Positions 54,566-64,000 of a stretch of DNA of 64,000 bases are shown here, piece by piece. Each line of letters starts with the position of its first letter. Within the stretch, counting starts at the first letter, position 1. The DNA is from Salvia splendens (taxonomy: Eukaryota; Streptophyta; Magnoliopsida; Lamiales; Lamiaceae), in NCBI RefSeq assembly GCF_004379255.2, contig NC_056042.1, positions 13,315,901 through 13,379,900 on the forward strand, given 5' to 3'. A program made the translations under genes and the position numbers. The notes beneath the pieces were generated by a model. That model saw only the letters and a list, made by a program, of their open reading frames with translations, had not been told where the DNA came from and did no database searches.

Positions 54566-57500
54566 TCATGAGAAGAGTTCTGGGTATAGATCCATCATCT
54601 TGTCCTCAAGCTCCCACGTGGCTTCTTCGTGCCCGTGGTTTCTCCACTGCACTTTCACGTACGCAACTGGTCTATTCCTCACGTTCTCGACCCTTCGGTC
54701 TAGAATCGTTTGGGGTCTCTCCTCGTAGCTCAAGTCTGGGTTCAACGCGACTTCTTGGTAGTGAATCACGTGCTTTGGGTCAAACACGTATTTCCGCAAC
54801 TGCGACACATGAAAGACGTTGTGCACGTTCCCGAGGCTCGGGGGTAACGCCAAACGGTAAGCAACAGGACCCACTCCTTCGAGGATTTCATAAGGTCCAA
54901 TAAATCGCGGTTTCAACTTTCCCTTGACACCAAAACGCGTTATCCCTTTCGACGGGGATACTTTGAGAAAAACCTTGTCGCCAGCTTGAAATTGTAAGTC
55001 GGTTCGTCGTACATCCGCGTATGACTTTTGTCTGTCTTGAGCTTCTTTTATCCTCGCACGAATTTGTCGAACGATTCTAACCATTTCTTCAACTGCATCG
55101 GGGCCAAGTACTCTTCTCTCGCCAACTTCGTCCCAGTAGAGCGGGGATCCTCACCTCCTCCCGTACAAGGCTTCGTACGGAGCCATGTTTATCGTTGCCT
55201 GGAAACTGTTGTTGTAGGCGAATTCGATCAATGGGAGTGCGGACTCCCAACTCCCTCCTCGGTCCAACACCACGGCTCTTAACATATCCTCGAGAGTTTG
55301 GATCGTTCTTTCGGATTGCCCGTCCGTCTGCAGGTGAAAAGCGGTGCTGAAGTTCAGTCGAGTGCCTAGCTCACGTTGTAGGCTGATCTAGAATCTCGAT
55401 GTGAATTTCGGGTCACGGTCAGACGTGATCGTCACGGGGACTCCATGCAGTCGCACTATTTCTTTTATATACACTTGAGCTAGCTTGTTTGATCCATAGG
55501 TTATGGGTATCGGTATGAAGTGTGCACTCTTGGTGAGTCGGTCTATAATTACCCATATGGCAGTATTCCCTCTTTGCGTTTTTGGCAGTGCTGTCACAAA
55601 GTCCATGGCAATGTGTTCCCATTTCCACTCGGGGATTTCTAGTGGTTGCAACTTCCCGTAAGGTCGTTGATGTAGAGCCTTCACCTGTTGGCAGGCTAAG
55701 CAGCGCTCCACAAATGCCGCTATATCCCTCTTCATACCATTCCACCAGAAGGACTTCTTCGTACTTCCTGGGTGGGCGGTGTAAGGGGTCTCATGTGCCT
55801 CGCTCATCACTTCGTTTTTGAGCTCTTCGTCGTCCGGTATGCATAGCCTTTCTTTAAAGGTGAGTGCGTTGTCACCTTCTTCACTAAAGTTTTCAGGTTC
55901 GCCGGTTCGCACTTCTATATGAACTTCCTCTAGTTTCGCATCCATTCGTTGTGCTTTAACAACTCTTGTCCTTAGATCAGATTCAACAACTAAAGTGGCG
56001 ATTCGCGCTTCCACTGTTTCTGGTGCTCTCACCACTTCCAAACGCATCTTACCAAACTCGCGGACCAAGTTTTCTTCTTTGGTGAGCAAAGTGGCCAATT
56101 GGGAATGACTCTTCCGGCTCAAGGCATCTGCCACTACATTTGCCTTGCCAGGGTGGTAGTTGATGCCACAATCGTAGTCCTTCACCAATTCGAGCCACCT
56201 TCGTTGTCGCATGTTTAAATCCTTTTGCTCAAAGAAATATTTCAGGCTTTTGTGGTCCGTAAAGATCTCACATCGAACTCCGTAGAGATGATGTCTCCAA
56301 ATCTTTAAGGCGTGTACCACTGCTCCTAACTCCAAATCGTGGGTTGGATAGTTCAACTCGTGCAGTGTCAGTTGTCGGGATGCATAAGCAATCACCTTGT
56401 TGTTTTGCATCAACACACATCCAAGTCACACCTTCGAATCGTCCGTGTATACCACGTAGTTCACCCCAGGTTCTGGTACAGCTAAGATGGGTGCACTAGT
56501 TAGCTTTTCCTTCAAAAGTTGAAAACTAGCCTCGCACTCGGGAGTCCAATTGACTTTCACTCCCTTCTTGAGTTGTTGTGTCATGGGCCTCGCTATCTTG
56601 GAGAACCCTTCTATAAACCTTCGGTAGTATCCCGCCAGACCTAGGAAACTCCGAATCTCGTTTGGTGTTGAAGGTGCTTTGCACTGTTGCACCGCTTCAA
56701 CCTTAGCGGGATCTACTCAAATTCCTTCTTTCAACACGATGTGACCAAGGAAATTTACTTCCTTAAGCCAAAACTCACACTTGCTGAATTTGGCGTACAA
56801 CTTCTCGCTCCTCAAGGTCTCCAAGGTGATTCGCAGATGTTCCTCGTGCTCCTTCTCATTCTTCGAGTAAACTAGCACGTCATCAATGAACACCAAGACA
56901 AACTTATCCAAGTAGGGATGAAACACTCGGTTCATCAAGTCCATGAATACCGCAGGTGCATTCGTCAATCCGAACGGCATTACGACAAATTCATAGTGAC
57001 CATATCTCGTTCGAAAGGCCGTCTTTGGTATATCCTATCTTCCGACTCTCAACTGATGGTACCCGGATCTTAAGTCCATTTTAGAGAACACACCGGCTCC
57101 TCGAAGTTGATCGAATAGGTCATCTATCCTCGGTAGTGGATATTTGTTCTTGAGAGTCATCTTGTTCAGCTCCCGATAATCGATACACATTCTCATTGAT
57201 CCGTCCTTCTTCTTTACAAAAAGCACAGGCGCGCCCCATGGTGAAACACTGGGTCTAATAAAACCCAGGTCCATAAGCTCTTGGAGCTGTATCTTAAGTT
57301 CTTCTAACTCCTTAGGCGCCATTCTGTATGGTGCCTTAGACACAGGTGCCGACCCTGGTGCTAGATCGATGGTGAACTCCAATTGTTGATCTGGCGGTGG
57401 TCCAGGCAAGGCTTCGGGAAAAACGTCCGGAAATTCTCGTACGACGGCTGCGTCTTCCATTTTCCTTTCTCCTTTCTCCTCTCCTTGTAGATAGACGAGA

Positions 57501-57859
57501 TAAGCAGAACGTCCTTTCCTCATCATCGTACTAGCTTGGAGCGCAGAAATGACAGAGGTTCGCCGGTTCATCGAGATTCCATAGCATAAGGTGGGTTCCT
57601 TGCCCGGGGCTTGTAGAGATATCTGTCTCTCCTTACAACGAATCGTCGCAAAATTTGAGGTCAACCAATCCATTCCTAACATTACGTCAAAGTCCCCAAT
57701 CGCCATAACTTGCAGATCACGAGCGACTATCTTAAGGCTTCCCATCATAATTTCTATGTTCGGGCATGTTCGTGAGATTTCTATTGTCCCACCCACTGGT
57801 GAAGACACTATCATCTTATGTTCAGATTTGTTAACAGGCAAGCTCAAAGTATCCAACAT
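54566..57859 (-). pseudogene. Tekay pol: protease end, RT, RNase H, integrase, chromodomain
   Basis: One phase throughout, interrupted by stops near 57035, 56715, 56424, 55386 and 55156. [56 protein letters not shown], active site [10 protein letters not shown]. RNase [55 protein letters not shown]. Integrase: zinc region [15 protein letters not shown] ... CLACQQVK, core Asp in [11 protein letters not shown], Asp in [11 protein letters not shown], then a DGQSER-type Glu block after a stop. C-terminus: GPYEILEGVGPVAYRLALPP and a chromodomain-like end ([20 protein letters not shown]) that in this clade targets insertion to marked chromatin. Start is lost in the shift from the gag frame. Confidence 0.92.
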
Positions 57860-59082
57860 AAGTCAGATATGAATGAATGTGATGTGCCCGTATCAAACAA
57901 CACAATGATAGAAGTGTCGAGGATTTTACCCATACCTGCCAGGTTTCCGTTCTCCTGGTTCCCTTGTTCGATCTTGGGTTGTTTCCGAATCAAGGCATAT
58001 GCTCTAGCCTGAGGAGGTAGTCTTGGGCGGTAGGGTTGTTGCTGTCGCGGTGGTTGATCGCGATTTCCCCTTGACTCTATTTGTGGCGCCCTTGGCTGCA
58101 TGCGGGGTCCTTGAGTGTTCTGTTTTGAACTCATCGCTACCCCCTTGCTCGGGCATTCTCTAGAGAAGTGACCGTTTCCTCCACAGTTAAAGCACTTAGG
58201 GGTGCTCTGGATTCTACACTCTCCAAAGTGGTACTTGGAGCACACGTTGCATTGGGGTGGTTTGGGTCGGAAGTCGCCTCTCTGGTTAGATGAGTTTTGC
58301 CCTTCCCCATATTGCAGTTGGTTCTGGGTGTGCTGATACCTCTTGTTGTCATATGGGATTCTGTTTCCCTCCCACTTCCGCTTCTCTCGGGAGTGGTGTG
58401 GTGGAGGTAGTACCAAGGTAGTGTTTTCCTTTGCTTTCTCCTTGGGCATAGCTGCCTCAATGTCTAGCGCAAGGGCCAGTGCTTCCACATAGGGAAGTCT
58501 CCCACGACTAGCCAACGACATCCTTATCTCTGGCCGTAGTCCCTCACGGAACTTCTCGGCCAGCTTCTCGTCGGTATCAACTTGTTCAGGTGCGTACCGG
58601 ATCATGTTGTTGAGCGCACGGTCATACTCGGTCACAGTCATGCGTCTCTGGGTTAGATTGTAGAATTCTGCCGCATTTGCTTTCCGATAGCTCTTGGGCA
58701 CATACTTATTATACATCTCGGCCTTGAAACCTTCCCATGTCATCCCCGTTACTTGCTCTCGGGGCATTGTCTTCATCTGTGTGTCCCACCAGAAGTCTGT
58801 AGACTCGGTTAGTTGGTAGGTCTCACAACTCAACCGTTCTTTGTCATTGCACCCCAAGATTGCGAAAATGCGCTCCAATGAGCGTATCCATGATTCGGCC
58901 TTGGCCGGCTCTCCCATTCCATCAAAGACGGGAGGTTTCTGACCTAAGAACAACTTCACGATCTCACGATCAACCGGAGGTGGAGAAGGTGGTGGCGGAG
59001 GGATGGGTTGCGTCACACTCTCCTCCATCGCCTGAGGGGTAGGTTCGGGGTTCCCACATCTTATGTTACGTCTTGGCGGCAT
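57844..59082 (-). pseudogene. Tekay gag with start of protease
   Basis: 412 codons from MPPRRNIRCGNPEPTPQA. Pro-rich start, retrotrans_gag core at about 60-215 (WWDTQMKTMPREQVTGMTW, YVPKSYRKANAAEFYNLTQ, KFREGLRPEIRMSLASRG), zinc knuckle CFNCGGNGHFSREC near 297-310, and the protease catalytic box LFDTGTSHSFIS at the very end. A one-base indel near 57850 throws protease out of frame, so pol continues in another phase from 57859. Gag itself appears intact and could still make capsid protein. The only structural defect is loss of the in-frame join to pol. Confidence 0.9.
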
Positions 59083-59773
59083 TCTGTTTTATCACAAGAA
59101 TTATTATTGTATTTATTCGAAATCCCAAGAATAGTTGTGTGGTATAGTTGAAAGGTGGAAATCAAAGGGAAATTGCATCATAGAATAATAAGGAGCTTTT
59201 GCAAGACACTGCATCGAATATAACTGCATAAAATGATAGCAAGAGAGCAATCACCGAATGGTGTAGCAAGAGGCAATTGCGTCGCAAGGTAGCAAATGAG
59301 TGATTGCTCAACAAGATAGTAAAGGATAGGAGACAATTTGTACAATAGAGTGGCAATCATAGGTTTCCAATAGAATGGTAAAAGACAACGATAGTAGAAT
59401 ATGGTTGTGCAATAGGACAACAAAAGACAGTTGTATAATGAGATGGTTAGGATGGTTTCAAATTATGGCAAGAAACAATTGTACCATCGAGTAGCAAAGA
59501 TAGTATGTCACAAATAATTGTGCAATTAGGAAAAGGACGATTACAATGTAATGTAGCAAAAGGTAATCACTCGGTTTGAACAATAAGAAATGATATCAAG
59601 TTATTGCACAATAGAATAGCAAAAGACAAAAATTTCCATAGAATTATCAAACGTTGCCTCCAAGAGGTCTTAGTTCCATCATCATCAAAACAAAAGGGTA
59701 AAACAATGTGGAAAGAGAAAACTAGAGTCAAAAACGTGGGAAATCAAAATAAAATATTCCAGAATTATTATGT
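59083..59773 (-). repeat. Low-complexity region before gag
   Basis: Degenerate short repeats on the plus strand of the type ATAG(A/T)(A/G)TAGCAAAAGACAATTGT (for example 59255-59300, 59385-59440, 59540-59630), with no fixed period. No coding sequence. It separates the extra ORF from gag. Confidence 0.6.
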
Positions 59774-60436
59774 TTAATATTTTCCATCCTCCTCTTTCTT
59801 CTCCCCGGTCTCTCCAACGCTCTCTCTATTTGGGTCATTCTCCTCCTCGGGTTCCTCCTCCTCGGGATCCTCCTCTGGATCCTCTTCCTCACTTTCTTCC
59901 TCGACACCTACGGGTGGAGGTACTATCCCGGGCATCCCATCGACCTCTCTGTCGATTCTTAGAGGGGCTGAAATGCGCATCCCGAGTCTCATTCTCTTAG
60001 GAACACGGGAGACATGTGGCTCCATGTCGCAGCGATTCCTTCGCATGCGGGCTTGAATAGGCGGATAGATATGTGGAGGTGGAGCACGTGGCGGTCCGTC
60101 AAAAGCAGCTGTCATAGCCGGAAGCAGCACCTCTATAAGGCCAACCAAATCACCCCGCGCGGTGTAGTCAGGCGGGCTATACCATATGAAAAACCGAGAT
60201 ACCTGAGCGGTCCACTCGTCCCAAGGCGGTGGTAAAGTGTGGATGAGCTTTTGGATCCCCTCGTGATGGGTGGCTCCCCCATACGCATAGGCGTTCATCC
60301 ACTTATCATAAAATCCGGTGACATAGGACATAAGGAAAAGCTTCACATCCCACTCGTAGTCTTGGTAGCGCTCAACTGGGTGGTCCCTATTGCTGGAGTA
60401 ACGATTTCGCATCGGGGTAAAATACCGTTGGGCCAT
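59774..60436 (-). CDS. Extra ORF between 5' LTR and gag, 220 aa, unknown function
   Basis: An uninterrupted 220-codon frame on the element's sense strand, starting MAQRYFTPMRNRYSSNRD. It is intact although pol is full of stops. Residues 20-110 are rich in aromatic residues and look folded (QDYEWDVKLFLMSYVTGFYD, LIHTLPPPWDEWTAQVSRFF, DLVGLIEVLLPAMTAAF). Then come a Pro-rich turn (GPPRAPPPHIYPP), two basic patches (RMRRNR, PKRMRLGMR) that could bind nucleic acid or act as nuclear signals, and a strongly acidic C-terminal tail of Glu/Asp/Pro. I recognise no domain. Extra ORFs upstream of gag are known in other Ty3 lineages (Ogre ORF1), but I am not aware of one defined for this clade. It could be a captured host gene or an accessory protein. 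Confidence 0.6.
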   Translation of the reverse strand: MAQRYFTPMRNRYSSNRDHPVERYQDYEWDVKLFLMSYVTGFYDKWMNAYAYGGATHHEGIQKLIHTLPPPWDEWTAQVSRFFIWYSPPDYTARGDLVGLIEVLLPAMTAAFDGPPRAPPPHIYPPIQARMRRNRCDMEPHVSRVPKRMRLGMRISAPLRIDREVDGMPGIVPPPVGVEEESEEEDPEEDPEEEEPEEENDPNRESVGETGEKKEEDGKY

Positions 60437-61190
60437 CTAAGAGAAAGAAAACTCAGCATCAGCACAAGGAGCGAAAGAATAACAGTGTATGAGTTTTCCA
60501 ATGATGCTGAGAATGTGATGGGTGCGTATAAATCTCCAACGACGGAGGTGTGAGGGTGGTATCATATCAAGAATGAAAGGGATTTTATTTCCGAGGCAGA
60601 GGTTTGTGCGTTTTCGCATTTCGTTAATTCACGATATATTCCCACGCGTCGCTTGCCTTGCGTTAGGCGTTTCGTGCCTCCACGTTCGACATTAAAAATT
60701 TCATTCATCCATGATTTACAATTATATATAGCAGCATGCTCAAGTTTTTTTTTTCACATAGATATTATCTAGTAAGGCAAATGAACAATCACAATCATAT
60801 AACACTTCATTCATCCCACGTATATAGGTTTAACACGTATTCGAGTAGCATATACAAGTTCATTGTCTAAACAACATTTGTCATCACGGCATAAGCGCAA
60901 ATATCAATTTCACATCATATCAATTCATCAACCCATATTCCAATCAAAATTTTCAACATGATATATAATCTCAAATCCCCATAGAAGTACTTCCATTCAT
61001 GCAAGAGTAATATTCTCAACATTTCACAGTTCATATCAAAATTCCATCAACATACTTGTTACCTCATTCCTCGTGGTTGGGCAGGGACGAGTTGTGCTGT
61101 TGAGCTTCTGATGTTTATCATTTAGCCAAATTACACATGCACAGATTTTGACTCAAAAAGACTCTTGGGTCCAGAGCGGAAAGAACTGAG
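60437..61190 (-). other. Tekay 5' leader
   Basis: About 750 bp between PBS and the extra ORF. CA/TCA-rich on the plus strand, no gene. Homologous near the PBS to 1060-1173. Confidence 0.7.
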
Positions 61191-61202
61191 GCTCTGATAC
61201 CA
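61191..61202 (-). promoter_or_regulatory. Tekay primer binding site, initiator tRNA-Met type
   Basis: Plus strand GCTCTGATACCA, minus strand TGGTATCAGAGC, three bases from the LTR. Confidence 0.95.
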
Positions 61203-61205
61203 AAC

Positions 61206-64000
61206 TGTCACGACCGCCCCCTAGGGTTAATAAAAGCGGGCGATCGCGACTTAAAGGGGGTTTTAAAGGACATTCAAAGAAGGCTAGAGTTTTCAATAAA
61301 AGTGTGACCAAAATTTAGGTTTAATAAATAAAACGACCAAGAGTAATTACGTTTAATAAATAAAGGACTAAGGGTTTAGCATTATTCAAAAGTAACGAGT
61401 TTTCAAATATCCCACATAAAACAGTTTTAATTTAAATATAAGTATGTAAAGAAAACATCACAGCGGAAGCATCCAAGAGAAGAGTGGCGTCATGTGTGAA
61501 GACACGACGACACTCGGAGTTTCAAAATGACCATAGTTTAATATTAATTCCTGCTCAACACCACCAACCGCTCGTCGCTGCTCAACCTGCACATAGAGAA
61601 AACATATGCAGGGTTGAGTACTTTTGAAAATACTCAGTGGCTCATGCCCGAAAACATTTTGATAAGAGTACATATTATCATGCCATACGTAGGTAACCAT
61701 CGGGGTTTGAGCTTTTAAAAAGGCCCGAGGCACCAAAATATTTTCCATTGTTCAAAATAGCGACTGCGCAGTCATTTTTCCCCATCGTCATCAACCATAT
61801 CTGCCAACACATGACAAGGAATGCGGCCGCAAACCAGGTCACTAGACCGGCCAGCCCGTTTGCTAGTACACAGTCTACCATAGGTGTACACTAATCCAAG
61901 TAGGGTTTGCGGCCCTACGAGGACCCGAATTCGATTTATATAACAGTGGCAACAGTCACATCAGATAGGCATGTTAAAACAAATCACGACATGATAATCG
62001 CTTTAAACCACCCTTATAACACCACGTAATATTTTCGAAAAAAAATAAAGAGGTTTGAAAAGAAGCCCACCTCGATCCTTTAGATTTCAAGTTTCGCTTT
62101 TCCTTTGATATCACGCTTTACGCACGAATTTTCACCTTTGGATAAGGTATTCCCAATTAGTCACTAACATGGACTTAGTATTATGCATGTCCTTAATTTT
62201 TCCCTTTTCCCAACAATAAATGGAAATCACATCATAGTATAACATCTTTGCATATCACATCATCTCGTCACATATATAATTCATGTATGCCATTCAAAAC
62301 ATAGTTATTTTTCAAAGGTAGAAATCTAGCAGCACTGCGCAACCATTTTATAAAAATCATTTAAAAATCATCCGACTTCCGTTGGGGCTAAAACTTTACG
62401 ACAAAGTAGTAGACTCATCAAATAACTTCCAGTTTAAATTTCATATCAAAATAACCTTTTTAGGTCGGTCAAATAGAAAACGTAACCTACTGGTCGAGAA
62501 AACAGTTTCTGCCAGAAATGCGCAGTCAACTTTAAAAATTCACCAAACATCCATCTTTTATCCAAATGGGTTGAATTTTACACACAACATAGAAGACATC
62601 TTGAAGTTTACTCAGGAAAAAGAATCGGTCAAATCGGAGTTCATTTGATCGGTCAAAAACGAGTCGGAACTTACTGTTCGGAATCACAGTTTCTCATGCT
62701 TTTAGGAAATCCGAATTAGGGTTTACCCCCACTTATTCAAAATCAACCTTTTCATGGTTTTAACATACAATCATGCTCAAAAGGGTCCTTAGACACATAT
62801 TTTCATGAAATCACATATCATTCACCGAGGATTCATTAAATCATCAACCAATTGAAATCAAAAAGCATTCACACATACGATTACACATTCCCTCCGATTA
62901 AACCCTTAGATCCGCATTCCCTACACTCTCTACATGCATGACGGAGTCAAAGAAGGTTTAGGTGGAGAGGAGTGAAGAATATAGGTTTGAATTTACCTTT
63001 CTTGGACGAAACAATCGGTAGAAAGCGAATAAAACCTTGGTTCTTCAATAATCTCTTGGGAAATTGAGGGGATCTTGAGTAGAATGGATGAACAAGTGTG
63101 GAAGAGTGGAGAAGAGGGAATGAGCGTGTACTTCAAGGGAGGGGGTGATTTTTGTTTGGTAGGGGCCAGGGTTAGGTTTTGTTTTATTTATAGAGTTAAG
63201 ATGAAATCTCCAATTAATTGCATGAAGATATGGAGAATAAATCAAATAAAGATTTGAGAGATTTGGGGAGGGATGATTGGCGTGTAAATTGAGGGAAAAT
63301 AAGGAGGATATTCGAAAATCATGGTTATTTAATTAGCCATGATTTAATTTGGTATTTTCACGGAGCAGAATAAAATATAATACGGAGCAGGAAAATTAAT
63401 AAAAATTCTACCCAAATTAAATGATAGTAGGCGTGTGATTTAACTCCTTCCACAAGGAATAATTTTCAAATCTTTAACAAAATAAGACAAGGCAAGATTT
63501 GCTAGGATATTCCAATTTAATCATGGAAAGAAATAATTAAGGGATCAAAATAAATAATGAATAATTTCCTTCTCCCACAAATTAGGAAATTTCGAAACCT
63601 CCCTTAGGAAAAATAATAGGGCCGATTTTTATCATGAAGAAATAAGATAATTAGGCTTTGGATTTAGTTTGGACAATTATCCCAACACAAATAATTAAAT
63701 CCAAGAAAAGAATTCCTCTCCAATAACCAATAGTGGTCGAAATTTTCTCCACAAAAGGGCAAGGTAATTATTTATGATCCTAATTAAATCTCACTCCCCT
63801 TAAAATATAAGTTACCGCAATATATTTCATTCCACATCAATTAATTTAAGCCACATCATAAAATCAACGAATTTGACTCGGTCAAATCAAAATTAGGTCA
63901 CCAAAGCAAACACATAACGATTCGCCATTTAATTGCGACAATCAAAGCAATAAATGCAACGTCTTAGGGTTCCAACATTAGGGTTCGAAAAGTGGGGCGT
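61206..64000 (-). repeat. Tekay 5' LTR, cut by the window end
   Basis: Runs from TGTCACGACCGCCCCC to GTGGGGCGT at 64000; comparison with the 3' LTR suggests only about four bases are missing. Contains the paired hairpins at 61586-61637, two clear tandem units (from about 62328 and 62512) and part of a third (about 62590-62690) that the 3' LTR lacks. No gene. Confidence 0.95.

Larger units (their letters stand above)
51786..64000 (-). mobile_element. Tekay/Del-type chromovirus, nearly complete
   Basis: Minus strand: 5' LTR (64000-61206, last few bases outside the window), PBS, leader, an extra 220-codon ORF, gag, protease, RT, RNase H, integrase with chromodomain-like tail, polypurine tract, 3' LTR (54521-51786). 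LTRs are close to identical apart from a roughly 63-bp difference near 53175/62595. Pol carries one frameshift and about five nonsense changes. The TSD cannot be checked because the right end is cut. Confidence 0.93.

Overview
This is a repeat-dominated stretch of a nuclear flowering-plant genome, probably a dicot. Nearly all recognisable coding sequence belongs to LTR retrotransposons, most of it broken. MITEs, a Mutator-like element and (TA)n microsatellites fill the rest. I see no bacterial signal, no CRISPR array, no rRNA or tRNA gene, and no intact host gene of known function.

Layout. 1-4836: Ty3/gypsy chromovirus (Tekay/Del-like) debris. It holds a plus-strand LTR end (1-661), a minus-strand leader and PBS, a 3.5 kb LTR (1189-4666), and the last codons of a chromodomain polyprotein. 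4837-14631: a minus-strand Athila-like Ty3 element cut off inside integrase, with a Tekay-like solo LTR (10074-12934, TSD GAGTG) in its gag. 14632-26852: an island of non-LTR DNA. It carries a possible small three-exon gene, a 4 x 254 bp tandem array, a FAR1-like pseudogene whose intron holds a Stowaway MITE, several elements embedded in (TA)n tracts, and a Mutator-like element (9-bp TSD) that captured a GRF zinc-finger gene fragment. 26853-49173: a minus-strand Ty1/copia element. Its reverse transcriptase gene is split by a 17.2 kb plus-strand Athila-like element (29756-46934, TSD ATTGT). 49174-51785: LTR, PBS and odd GC-rich leader of a second, plus-strand copia element inserted in the gag of the first. 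51786-64000: a nearly complete minus-strand Tekay/Del element inserted in that second copia element, with an extra 220-codon ORF between its 5' LTR and gag.

How the parts relate. Target-site duplications and interrupted frames give an insertion order: copia 1 first, then Athila and copia 2 inside it, then Tekay inside copia 2. After inserting, the Athila element gained a 5441-bp tandem duplication that includes 256 bp of copia flank. The second unit then lost about 3 kb of gag-pro, leaving a patchwork filler at the scar. Each autonomous-type element has stop codons, frameshifts or lost catalytic residues, so none looks able to move alone.

Most notable for follow-up: the pre-gag ORF of the Tekay element; a paired-hairpin structure kept in all five chromovirus LTRs; the two-step Athila rearrangement with templated filler; a 289-bp element family found only inside (TA)n tracts; the GRF capture by a Mutator-like element; and an over-represented CTGACCAG octamer in the Athila-like elements. 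All positions and identities were read by eye.
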